DNA of 62,000 bases from Apostichopus japonicus (taxonomy: Eukaryota > Echinodermata > Holothuroidea > Aspidochirotida > Stichopodidae), in the NCBI RefSeq assembly GCF_037975245.1, contig NC_092564.1:18915984-18977983 (forward strand), read 5' to 3'. Of the stretch, positions 24,701-35,259 are shown in pieces. The position numbers were made by a program, and so were the translations under genes. Under the pieces are notes generated by a model. That model had not been told where the DNA came from. It searched no databases and saw only the letters and a list, made by a program, of their open reading frames with translations. How positions within the stretch are numbered: position 1 is the stretch's first letter; every line of letters starts with the position of its first letter.

Positions 24701-25440
24701 ATATCACGAAGCGCACACACAATTTTGGGGATGAAAGTTGCTACGCGCCTGCACCCAAGCAAATGTCCCCCCAATATTTGAAACAAATCGCCGCCTCTGC
24801 TCGGAGGACAATATTATTTAGCTACCTGTCTGTATGGGAACTCACGGACGTAGGCCTACAAGTTATGGTTGTTCCAACATCTAGTATGCCCGCTGTAATA
24901 GATCTTAAAAGCAAGTTATCCGCAAGATATACAACCAGTTGCACCATGTCTGTATATATAGGGCCGGCCGGATGCAGCTCAATATGATTCACAAATTAAC
25001 GGAAAATTGCTAGTTGCGTTTGGACTTACTAATATGTGAATGTTTGGACATCCTCTAATTGTCTCACTATGTACAACCTGTTCGAAAAAGAAAGAAATCA
25101 AGTTGACACTGTTTCTTTGAAAGTAAGGAAGGAATACATGATAAGGCCTTTCGTACCAAAATGACTCCCAAGCGCACATGAACATAGCGTAAAACCTCCA
25201 ATCAACTAATTACAACCACTACTCAAAATATTATTTGTCATATCCATCGTTTAATGTTGTTAGACTGTTAGCGACTTAGTTTGGACCATAACTAGCTGGG
25301 ATCATTTTAGGAAGACTATATGTGAAGAAAAAAACTGCACGAAACACAACAAATAGTGTTATGATCCAACTGCCTGTCTGTGCGTGTCTCAGTGTTGATC
25401 ATGGATTAATATATATTTCGAGGCGATGACAAACCAATAC

Positions 25441-25935
25441 TAGTAAGTTGAGTCTCGTCTATCCGACATGCTCAGTGATTAACCTCCGCCACGTATCACG
25501 ATCTTGCGCAAGGTTTATTGCTTCTTCGAAATTGTTAATATTAATGTCCTTGAATTGCGATTTTATTTTTCCAAGCAATGTAGTCACGGGCCTTAAGCTT
25601 CCAACTGGTTTAGCAGTATGTCTCAGTGCTTCTCTTAAGGCAACCTTTGCTGGAGCGTCCTCTTGAAGTCTTGCTACATGACCGAAAAATCTCAATCTTC
25701 TATGTGCGACTATCGATGACCAAGGTGTTTGGTTGGTTTCGTTGTAGAGCTCATCATTTGATAACCAATTATTATTGGTCCATCTAATGTTGAGAATATT
25801 TCGAAGTAGTCTTCTTTGAAAAGTGTCAATTTTGCGATCATGACAAACCAATGCAAGCACAAAAAGCTGTCCAAAGGTTGTGATTCGCAAATTTTCAATG
25901 TACGCAAATATTTGCCTAACTTCATATCCTTCACT
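25441..25935 (-). mobile_element. LINE fragment: reverse transcriptase C-terminal region
   Basis: The minus frame reads KIDTFQRRLLRNILNIRWTN, then RRLRFFGHVARLQEDAPAKV and RDTWRRLITEHVG. This is the usual end of non-LTR retrotransposon ORF2 proteins (..FQRR.LR.IL.I.W.., RRL..FGH..R...D.., R..WR..). It is frameshifted at its upstream edge and lies in the SBP2-MIC13 intergenic region. Confidence 0.85.
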
Positions 25936-26899
25936 TCATTATTATAACCAATTTTGTTTTAGTTTTATGTCAGCTTCTTATATTCTGTCAGAAAAGTCGA
26001 TGTGTAATAGACTAATTACCGTCGTGCAGATGTACCCAAACAAAATTGGGCCATTTGATTCATTTTACAAATCCACATGGAATGTGAGATAATATTTAAT
26101 CAACAGAACACCCACCGGGTTGAATTCCAACCCTTTTTGATTTGGGAAACGGTTTGTTATGTATTTTATCATGTTTATCTTCTTTCGACTTCTTATCGAC
26201 AGTCAGTGAATGTTACGTGAGTATTGCTTGCACTGAGAGCTGCCAGTGAATCAGTGAACTATTATTGTGCGTGATTCAATGCGTAGTAGGCCTATAGTCC
26301 AGCTACGTCAATCGATAAATATGCAATAGGATTAAGTTGGCAATTTCATGTAATCGTCACGGAAAATACAACTTGAAATTTTATGAAAGGCCGGATACCC
26401 GGTTAGAGAGTGACCGTCCCATTTAATGTGCCGGTAGGCTTCCGGGCGCCACATCAAATCAAATGCGCAGAGTCAAGTTTAATTTTAGCATCAAACCAAA
26501 TCGTATAGCATCACACTCATTCGTTTGTTGCATCAGAAACAATCTTTGCATTCTTATTTGAACTTTCTTTTTCTGAGATGATTACATAACCTTTGCAAGA
26601 TAAAATCATCTGCAATTGCAAGATTCTTCACGGGAGAAGAACAGAAACTTCTCGCCTGGAAAGTGAACCCCGAAACAGCTGCTCAACATAAATTAATGAA
26701 ATTGTTATGCTCAAGTGGAAGGACGCCACCATCTCTTAGGTTGGTCATACTAAAACTAGTTCTACACATTACGATGGAGAAAAATATAAGATTTGCGTTT
26801 CTCAGTAAGTTACATAAGATCTCTTTGTTACATTGGGAACAATTCTTCTTTTGTAGGAACTTGGTTCATGTCATAATCGCCGGTCGGAATATATATCAC
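25936..26899. other. Intergenic DNA, nothing recognised
   Basis: AT-rich sequence between a LINE fragment and a MITE. Short open frames have no recognisable motif. Confidence 0.5.
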
Positions 26900-27262
26900 C
26901 AGTGGCGTAGGAAGGTACTTTTGAGTGGGGGGGGGGGGCTGAAGACTGATTGCCGGCCTGGGGGAGGGGTCTAAGGGGAGGGGGGTGTCCCCCTCTCCTT
27001 TGGAAATTTTTTGCATTTCCAGGTGGCCTATAGTGGTGCAATATAGCACATTTCAACACCCACTCCATTTTGTAAATAATTTTGCATTTTCACCTGGTCT
27101 TAGATGCAATTTGGTGCTCCAAATGAGATTTTTTTCACATTTGGAAATGAAAAAGGGGTTTTCTGACTTGCGAAGCGGGGGGGCGGAATGATACTTCCGC
27201 CCACCACATTTTTCACTGGGGGGGGGCTGGCGCCCCCCAGCCCCCCGGTTCCTACGCCCTTG
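26900..27262. mobile_element. hAT-like MITE with 8-bp target duplication
   Basis: Ends CAGTGGCGTAGGAA and TTCCTACGCCCTTG are inverted repeats. Flanks TATATCAC (26892-26899) and TATTTCAC (27263-27270) agree at 7 of 8 positions, as expected of an aged 8-bp hAT duplication. G/C-homopolymer-rich, no coding capacity. Confidence 0.82.
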
Positions 27263-27522
27263 TATTTCACTGTTAAGTAGGTGTGTTTTTGTATATAAAC
27301 ATAATGTGTTTTGTATATACACATATGTGTGTAGAATCTAAAACAATCGTTGTATACTGAACGATTTAGTCGGTTGGCAAGCCACTGGAGTGATCAGATA
27401 TGGAGATAGAATATATGATTTCTAAAGCAAGCACAGTTTCAACTGGTAAACATTACAGAAAAATCTTTGACCGCCCTTGGACAAATAATGAGGGACATGT
27501 TCACAACCGATACCCGGGCTTA

Positions 27523-27835
27523 CCAGTCAAAACGTGCCTTTACCAAAACGTCCCCGTACCAAAACGTCCCCGTTGGTCAAAAGGTCCCCGTAAGTCAAAA
27601 CGTCCCCGTCTATCACATTCATTCACAGTTGTGAATATTAAATTATAATTTGGCTAAGTTATCGGCATGCAAGTTGGATTACAGGCGCTAAATAAATCAT
27701 GAAGGACTATATGGTTTAATTATATTTGGTATAAAAAAAGGTATACGCTATATGTTTTTTAGTGATTTAACGAATTAAGGAAAACAAAAAATATTATACA
27801 AGAGGAATTAAAAAGAATTTGGATGCGTATACTAT

Positions 27836-27876
<41 letters not shown>

Positions 27877-27919
27877 GTATATATATATATATGTATATGT
27901 ATATATATATATGTATATG

Positions 27920-27978
<59 letters not shown>

Positions 27979-28309
27979 GTAATATTTTAAATTGAGTGAA
28001 ATCACTTATCGTTTATTTTTACGAAGTAAAATTTTGTCACGGGTACGTGCCCCTGTTGATATTTGATATTTTGAAGTATATTATATATCGTTCGATTACC
28101 TTTAGTGTGGTAACGTTACTCACCTAAACTATACTTATCCTCACTCTTTGATTTGAACTCAAAACATCCACACTTGCATTCCAACTGATTATAAAAGCGG
28201 TGACGTTGACTCACGGGGACGTTTTGACTGCGGGGACGTTTTGGTAAAAAGCGGTGACGTTTTGGTCTTAAAAAGCGGGGACGTTTTGGTAAAGGGACGT
28301 TTTGACTGG
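27523..28309. mobile_element. Foldback element with ends made of repeated CAAAACGTCCCCG units
   Basis: The left end has about five copies of a CAAAACGTCCCCG-type word (27,523-27,612) and the right end about six inverted copies (28,195-28,309). The outermost about 34 bp (CCAGTCAAAACGT, TTTACCAAAACGTCCCCG) match as inverted repeats. The middle holds an (AT)n run. A clear target duplication was not found. It ends about 290 bp before the MIC13 start codon. Confidence 0.8.
27841..27977. repeat. (AT)n microsatellite inside the foldback element
   Basis: About 137 bp of AT with GTATATGT interruptions. Confidence 0.95.
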
Positions 28310-28499
28310 ATACCCTCCCCGGCCGGATGATGGATCCCTGGTACCTCGATCGATCCTCTATTTGTTTCATCGGGAAATTTATCGATTGATTTGGAAGATA
28401 TGGTTAAAAGTTCAAATGAATTTCATTTTGCTTTCCGATGTACCCCGTTCCTCATTCATCCGTTTTTATATTCGCCTATTGTAAGTTGTACAACATGTT

Positions 28500-28600
28500 A
28501 TCTAGCCACCGTACTCATACGCTTTCCTACTCATCATGCAAATTTAAACCATGTGACTGTTATATCTTCATTGTTGCTATTACGCAATAGACTCTTCAAC
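28500..28600 (+). promoter_or_regulatory. MIC13 upstream region with octamer-type motif
   Basis: A perfect octamer word ATGCAAAT lies at 28536-28543, about 60 bases before the MIC13 ATG, with an E-box-like CATGTG shortly after. There is no clear TATA box. The functional role is inferred from motif form only. Confidence 0.3.
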
Positions 28601-28620
28601 ATGGCTGCCTCCGTAATAAA
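28601..28620 (+). CDS. MICOS13: MIC13 exon 1 (start codon, residues 1-7 partial)
   Basis: Twenty coding bases, ATG GCT GCC TCC GTA ATA AA, followed by gtaagttg. The ATG lies in an ATGGC context. Confidence 0.82.
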
Positions 28621-31599
28621 GTAAGTTGTAAAAATGTGTAATTGCTCTTAGCACATGAATGTGTCATGTTTCAAGCTTTCAACCCCTAGGTGCTTTTAGT
28701 GGAAGCAGTAGCTAAAGTAGGCGAAGTTTTAATAGAAATTTTCCGCTGTGTCAGTTGTACTTGAACGTTGTAATATTTGTAACCTAGCCTAACAAGTTAG
28801 GCCTAACGTTATGCAATAGTAGCGATATTACCATAGCCTAACTTTGTGCATTGGCCTTAACGTTCGACCAAACGGTTGGCTCTAGGCATATTTCCACTAG
28901 GTCCTTTTTATGAAGTGCCGATCACATTTCGGTGAATCGGTTAAAATCGTAAGGATTTGGGAAGAAAATAACTCATTGAATAAGTTTCCTTAAATTTTGC
29001 CAAGTCTAGCCTACTGTATGTTGCAATGTTACCAACATGCATATCTAGAGTTTTATGTATTTTGACGAAACTGGGCAATTTCCTTGGCAGGAGCTTCAGG
29101 AATAGTGGGACCTTTAATGCAGAGTTTACTCATAAAGAGAAGAATGTCCAGAATTCATTTGGATGATCTGAAATGAGTTAATAAAATATTACTAGCCCTA
29201 TCCGTTGTTTTATTCCAAATAGCAGATAGCAAGTATAATAAGGTTCTGGAAAGAATGTTGTTGGGTTAGTTCCTCCATTCTTAACATTGGGCACAAACAA
29301 AAACTTGAGCACATAAAATTAAGCTAACACTTAAGAAGTTTCTTTAATAATGACGATATGGACATAAGTTTTCAAAATTTAAATCAATGTCCAGCTTCAC
29401 TTCACTTGTAAAAAATTATCGGAAGACTTGGTAGTACTAGTACATTTCAATTTTTCTTACTTTCTGTTGCTACAATTAATCCTGAAATAGCTGAAAGTGT
29501 GTCATAATGGGTCCCACATCACATCAGGCACTTGGATTATTTTTCCAAGAAGATTCAATGGTCTTCCAAAACTTAAGAAATAAGGAATGATGCAGTTTCA
29601 TGTGTTATATTGTTGAACATATAGTAAACCATACTTTATTCTTTCTGTTTCAGGGGTCTTGGCAAACTTGCTATAGTTGGTGGAGCTCTGTATGTCACCG
29701 TTGAGCATGGTGTGTGGAGTGGTTCACATCAGTCGGCAAACACACTCAATAAACTCACACAGAATCTCACAATGCACGATGATTATCTTAAGCAAGTAAG
29801 ATATAATGATGGCAGAATTAAGATGGTTTCTTTCTGGCAGGTGGGAGAGGGGGGGTAGGAAGATGGGTGGGAGGGGAGAGGCATGGGAGGATGTGGCAGG
29901 GGAGCGAGTCAACGTGGGGGAAATGTGATGTACTGTAGATGGGAGTGGAGGAGATGTAGCTTACGACTATTTTGACTGATACTTTTCTGAATATGTTTTG
30001 TCACTATCTCAAATCCTTCAATAGATTTATCAGTTGAACAAATTGTAGAACAGCAGTAAAGAGTAGTAAGTGCCTCACATTATTGTATGTGACATCACTG
30101 ACATGCATATGATTTTGATAAATGCTCAGGAAAGCTTCAGTAAAAAATTGCCTCAATTCTTCAGATTTTTTACTCCGTCCTGCCTAACTTGAAGGATCTA
30201 GATAAAGACAAGGTTAATAATCATGATCATATTCTATTGCTGTCAATGGTGTAGCCAGATTTTGGCTCATGAAGTAAATTTTGTGATATTTACTTTCTCA
30301 GGTACCATCGGTCTCGGATACCTCCAGTCTGGTAAAAACGTCGTGGAACAGTGGTACGTACTAAAAAAAATTAACATAATATTTATTATTCCTCATTTTC
30401 AACCTATTTGCAAAAACTATGCCTGTTTCTGAAATATAAATATAATACAGTACTTTACTGTACCTTTTGAAAAGTACATTCAGTGCACAAAGTCAGTGTA
30501 CATTTATTGCATAAAAGCAACATTAACTTACTTTATATATACACCATAGCACTCCTGTATCACATCAGACATTATAAACTGTTGAAAAATTGTTTAATGC
30601 AAATATAAAGCTATCACTGGAGGACATAAAAAGTCTTCTTTTTCAATGGACTGTAATGAAACTGATGATACTAGTGAGAAGCTTGACATGATGGTCAGTT
30701 TACTATTGTATATACCTAGGGTGAACCTTAGTTAACACTGTAAACTAAGGTTGTACCTGTAAACTTTACAGGTACAACTTTGAATTTGTAGGTCTGTTCA
30801 GACCAGTGGCGGAGTGTCCATACAGTCAAGGGGCGGATCCCATCCCCCCCCCCCTTGGTGGACTCAAATGGACTGCAGGCTCCCTTTTCAGCTTTTTACC
30901 ACCTTTTACTTATTCACGATTATTGACTTTTTATTGCAATCTCATCTACCTATTGACATTTGTCACATGATCTGCAAATTAGCAAGGGTCATATCCGGCG
31001 TTCTAGGGAGTATCTTTACTCAAAAAATTTCTGAACGCTCCGCGCCAACCTGTGGTGGCGTTCCGCTTAGTGTAGAAAGCGCCCCTACAGACAATTCTCA
31101 CCCCCCCCTGACCAATACCCCTAGCTCCGCCACTGGTTCAGACTAGTCAAAATGCAATTGGAAATTTACATCTTCAGGTAGCAACAGAGCTGGAAGTATA
31201 AATCATAGGTGGGGGGGGGGGGGGGAATGATACAGATATTGAATAACAGCAAGGCTGGACTCAAGAAGAAGAATTAAAAACAAACTTGAAGGGGAGTTTT
31301 TTAATGTTGAAAAGCAGACTTACTGTTTTTGCTATCGTCTCAAGGATTGTGTGCAGGTTTTCAGGACAAGACTGGGCTGGTTGTTGGGCAATACAGCTGT
31401 CAATACATGTAATCAATGTTCTTTGATTTGTTACTTTTTTTTGGTTTTTTTTTGTAATAAAGGATTATTCGATTTGATATTTACTGACCCAACAGGTGTT
31501 CAGACGGTTTGCTCCTCAGTAGCGAATAGCCCAGAGATGGTTAGTGGTTGGACGAAGCAGCTTGTGTCTTCAGTATTCCCCTCTGAGGATGATAAATGA
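28601..31599 (+). CDS. MICOS13: MICOS complex subunit MIC13 / QIL1, complete gene in 5 exons
   Basis: MIC13 is a small inner-membrane protein that joins the MIC10 arm of the MICOS complex and is needed for cristae junctions. Exons 28601-28620, 29654-29795, 30165-30212, 30302-30353 and 31496-31599 join in frame to 121 aa (human about 118). What is seen: a short N-terminus MAASVIKGLGK, one hydrophobic segment near residues 11-28 (AIVGGALYVTVEHGVW), and a conserved PSVSDTSSLVKTSWNSGV that parallels human PIRDSWNAGI, then an amphipathic C-terminus ending PSEDDK. The start ATG is in the first exon and all introns are GT...AG. An overlapping open frame through exon 4 (TIGLGYLQSG) is not the spliced one. 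A hAT-like MITE sits in intron 4. The family is divergent in sequence, but length, topology and the SWN motif agree. Confidence 0.85.
29654..29795 (+). CDS. MICOS13: MIC13 exon 2 (membrane segment)
   Basis: It follows a ttctgtttcag acceptor and encodes GLGKLAIVGGALYVTVEHG, then NTLNKLTQNLTMHDDYLKQ, ending at gtaaga. It carries the single hydrophobic segment. Confidence 0.85.
30165..30212 (+). CDS. MICOS13: MIC13 exon 3
   Basis: Sixteen codons (IFYSVLPNLKDLDKDK) between ttcttcag and gttaat, phase 0 on both sides. Confidence 0.75.
30302..30353 (+). CDS. MICOS13: MIC13 exon 4 (SWN motif)
   Basis: It encodes VPSVSDTSSLVKTSWNS between tttctcag and gtacgt, phase 1 out. SWN-x-G is the best conserved feature shared with the human protein. 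Confidence 0.8.
30804..31135. mobile_element. hAT-like MITE in MIC13 intron 4, exact target duplication
   Basis: Ends CAGTGGCGGAG and CTCCGCCACTG are inverted repeats, flanked by an exact 8-bp duplication GTTCAGAC at 30796-30803 and 31136-31143. It is 332 bp with no coding capacity. It carries the internal CGCTCCGCGCCAACC ... GGTGGCG block. Confidence 0.93.
31496..31599 (+). CDS. MICOS13: MIC13 exon 5 (C-terminus, stop)
   Basis: It follows the acceptor cccaacag and encodes GVQTVCSSVANSPEMVSGW to the end SSVFPSEDDK and TGA at 31597-31599. The first AATAAA downstream on this strand is at 32818-32823. Confidence 0.83.
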
Positions 31600-32159
31600 T
31601 GGAATGATGTAACATCCAAAAAGCAGACAATTCCAAGGAAAGTTGGCCTGTTACTAAATTCCGATGCCACAGAGCAGTTGCAATATAGATTCCTTAAGAT
31701 GCAGTTTTTTGCAGTCCTGTTGAAATTGAAGAGTATATAGATTATTATATACTCAACTCTCTTTTGAAATGTGATTAATCTTTCTTTCATCTTTCGTAAC
31801 TGAGAGGGAGAACTGTTCTTATTGGTAAAAGGAGGAATTTTAAAGGATGAACCAGGAGGAGAGGAAAGCTTAAAATATGTATGTGTAAATTACTTTATCG
31901 CTTTCTTTTCTCTTCTTTTTTCGCCAACTTTTACCACTAACTGAGAATAATATTTCAACCATCAAAAGAGCAAATTGACTTTAAAAGGGAACCTTTGAAT
32001 GGAACTAATGCTTGTTTTATTAATTCTGTTGTCTAGAGCTGCAAGGTATTATTTTTTTCCTCTTATCTTTTGACTTGGGGTAATGTATGTTTGCAGTGTG
32101 TTCTAAGCCTAAGTAGTTAAATTGTAACACCTGAAATATCAGCTTTGTGTATGAATATA

Positions 32160-32178
32160 ACAATATATATTATATATA

Positions 32179-32220
<42 letters not shown>

Positions 32221-32270
32221 ATATATACATATATTATATATACATATACACAATACATATATATGATATT
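32160..32270. repeat. (AT)n microsatellite downstream of MIC13
   Basis: Interrupted TA run, probably in the MIC13 3' UTR or just beyond. Confidence 0.9.
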
Positions 32271-33370
32271 GACACATTGACACAATTATTGACACAATAC
32301 ATATATATGATATACATACACATGTTACTGATATTAATTTTTGTCTTTAAGGAGATTATATTTTGAAGCTAGAAAGTGTTAGATATGTATTGTATGCTAA
32401 AGTGGCTGCAAAAGTTTTTTTTTTCTTCAAAAACTTGTATCACTCTTAGTAATATTTTGAAAATATTGAGGGTGATTAAAATGTATCAATATTATTAATG
32501 AATTACTGCAAAAAAAATTGGTTTCTTATCTTTTTTGAATTACTTTGGTGCCTTTGAAGAGAAATATTATTGTTAGAATGATTTTTATTGGCCCTTCAGA
32601 CCAATCTCAAAATAGTCAGTCAGGTAGTGTTGAAATCCAATTTTATGAACAAAATTAATTTCCAGACATTAAAACAAGTGTATCACTTCTCCTTGGGTCT
32701 GTTTTGTAAGGTGTCTGTCTCTGCAGCCCATTTATGGAGTAAAACACCTTAAACCAAGACAAAACTAGTGTGTCGTCTCAGTGTGTTGTCTCTGTTTTAC
32801 TCTGCAGTTTTAATAGAAATAAATCCCAGCAGCCCACAGAATGTGGCAGCTGTCCTGGAAACCTTACTCCCCCCCCCTCCCACCCCCTTTGATATCTAAT
32901 TATTAAAGGGTGTGAAGACTCGCTCAAAAAGGAACGTGTAATGCCAGTAAGCTGACCTAGTTTCGAATGCGGTGTAACAGAAGTGTTAAACACCACCAAC
33001 GATCCCAGAAAATACACACACACAGCTTGCTACCGTCGGTAATAAGACACTAGTGTACAGTCAGTACATACAGCTGCGATCAATACCCACAGCACAGTAT
33101 ACAAACGATACAGTGATGGACATCTCAGGTCCAGCTATGGATAACAAGGTATCATGTTTCATTGTCTGCATTTTGTAGCTACAAGCAGAAAACTTCACTT
33201 GCAAGCAATGGAAAGTTAACCTTTTCACAGGGCGGCACGTGGTTTGGGGCGAGTCTTCAATGCCTTTAAGTGACAGCCTCAAATGTCCAATATCTCATTG
33301 AATCTATAGAGATTCTGCAATACAACTTACAATGAGATTCTGAAAACATCAATCGAGTTCTGTCTATCTA

Positions 33371-33619
33371 CTATTTCTGCTCCAAATGTAGGAGCAGATC
33401 CAGGCAGCTTGGCCCCTCTTCAGGAATTCTTATGTCACTATGAGTTAGCTGCAAAACAACATTTTCTAAAAAAAATTGATACATAGCAGAAAAATTCAGC
33501 ACGCTTCGCAGATGGGCCTTCCTTGCTGTTTGCTGGTAGTGACCGGTAAGTGGTTGGTATCTACTGACACTTGTCTCTCTTGCGCCCTTTTCTGAGATAT
33601 TCTGGACCTGCCGATGCAA
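33371..33619 (-). pseudogene. Possible LTR-retrotransposon Pol remnant (weak)
   Basis: The minus frame contains ISEKGA and TARKAHLRSVLNFSAMYQFF. This resembles the ..S.KGI...LRSFLGL..YYRRF segment of Gypsy-type Pol proteins after the reverse transcriptase core. No catalytic motif and no LTR were seen, so this may be chance. Confidence 0.25.
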
Positions 33620-34278
33620 ATGGGCGTCAAAACTTGGGATCCTCGACTTTGCTTGCAGTAGGAAATTTCAGCCTGACTTTACCAAAGACCAGGAGCATTG
33701 TCATAATGGCTCTAGGCCCTTCCATTAGTATCACTCCTACCTGACTGTGTTTAAAATACTGAAGGATTGGTTCATGTAGTAATCTATTTCATTTGGCTAA
33801 ACCTCCATCCATCCCCTTTTCAAAGTATTTATTATAGCCAGCCACAAAACCCTTCCAACCCCACACCTTGTATAATTACTTGAACTCCAACATGGGGATA
33901 AAGTATACAATACTCTCATTTTCAAAATTTACTTGAGAACAAGTGACTTCAAATGGGGCCTGGTGACAAAATTGTTCGCCATGATCCAACCAAGCTGTCA
34001 GTTCTGACATCCAGGCCCCAAATTTTATGGCAATGAGGCACTACTTTTGCTAAAGTAAATGAAAACCAGTCAAAAACTGTTCACCCAATGCAGGTCGGGC
34101 TCAATTATATCACAGGTAATTCTTGAAGCCTCGTTTTTCCTTTGTGGAAAATGAGAACCAATCCTTGATTCCATATTGCCCAGACCCCCAAAATGATTCT
34201 ATTCCCCTTCCACTGCCTCCACCCACCCCTGCCATCTAATAACTATCTCTCTGGTAGGCGGCCAAGTACATCTGAAGG

Positions 34279-35243
34279 CAGTGGCGGAGCTAGGGGTATT
34301 GGTCAGGGGGCAAGAAGGGTCTGTTGGGGCGTTTTCGACACTAAGCTACAAGGGCGGCGGAACCGGGGGGGCACAGGGGGCACGTGCCCCCCCACTTTTC
34401 CTCAGATTAAAAATGTGCCCTTTTTCTACATAAAAATTTCTAAATAAAAAAAGAGTTTACAAGGCGAAACCCACGTCGAATGAAATATTTCGAGAAGTTT
34501 TATATGTTTACTACCACAGGCGTAGGAGCCCAATTTGATCTGGGGGGCTGTAACGACTTGCCCGAAAAATATTACCAAAGTTTTTCGCGCGCTTCGCGCG
34601 CGTTCAACATGTTAATGTGCATATCATGTAGGCATGCGTTGGTTACTACATCGCATGCCAATAGCATACAATCATTTGCCGTGTTATAACCCTTCCAAAT
34701 TGGTTAGAATTATTGGGAAAGTCGTTACAATAATAATGATCATAATAATATCAGTTCAACCATTGAAAAACACATAGAAAATTACATTTCTTTCAGTTTA
34801 TTGACATATTTCATTTGCTTTCATGCATGTATCGATCGCGTGTGCAGGGACTGGGACTTTATAATGATTTCACATCATTTTGTCTTTTTCCTTGTTTCCC
34901 AATTTGCACATTAGATACTGCAGTGCTAGTATGCATTGTTTCCTTGAGGGGGGGGAGGGGTTGATGCAGTGATGTGTATACGCAAATAAGATAATACAAT
35001 AAGAGTTATAAAGGGTACTTAATATCAGGCTGCATCAGTCCAATCGAATTTCTGCAACGTGCCCTTCCACGTTGGTGCCCCCCCAGATTCAAAGTGCTTC
35101 CGCCGCCCTTGCTAAGCTAATAAACAAGTCAATAATCGCGAATAAGTAAAAAGTGGTAAAAAGCTGAAAAGGGCGCCAGCAGTCCATTTGAGTCCGTCAG
35201 GGGAGGCATCCGCCCCCCTGAGTGTATAGACGCTCCGCCACTG
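34279..35243. mobile_element. hAT-like MITE (outer), interrupted by a second element
   Basis: Same family as the MIC13-intron copy, in opposite orientation: ends CAGTGGCGGAGC and GCTCCGCCACTG, flanked by the exact 8-bp duplication TCTGAAGG (34271-34278 and 35244-35251). The body is split by an insertion; without it the element is about 200 bp. Confidence 0.92.
34349..35111. mobile_element. Nested hAT-like element inside the previous one
   Basis: Ends CAAGGGCGGCGGAA and TTCCGCCGCCCTTG are inverted repeats, flanked by the exact 8-bp duplication CTAAGCTA (34341-34348 and 35112-35119). 763 bp, non-coding, with a CGCGCGCTTCGCGCGCG palindrome near 34,587. Confidence 0.93.
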
Positions 35244-35259
35244 TCTGAAGGTGATTACT

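Noticed and set aside
30223-30432. Plus frame reading TIGLGYLQSGKNVVEQW across MIC13 exon 4
   Set aside because: It is the wrong frame. Splice phase 0 from exon 3 gives VPSVSDTSSLVKTSWN, which matches the family.
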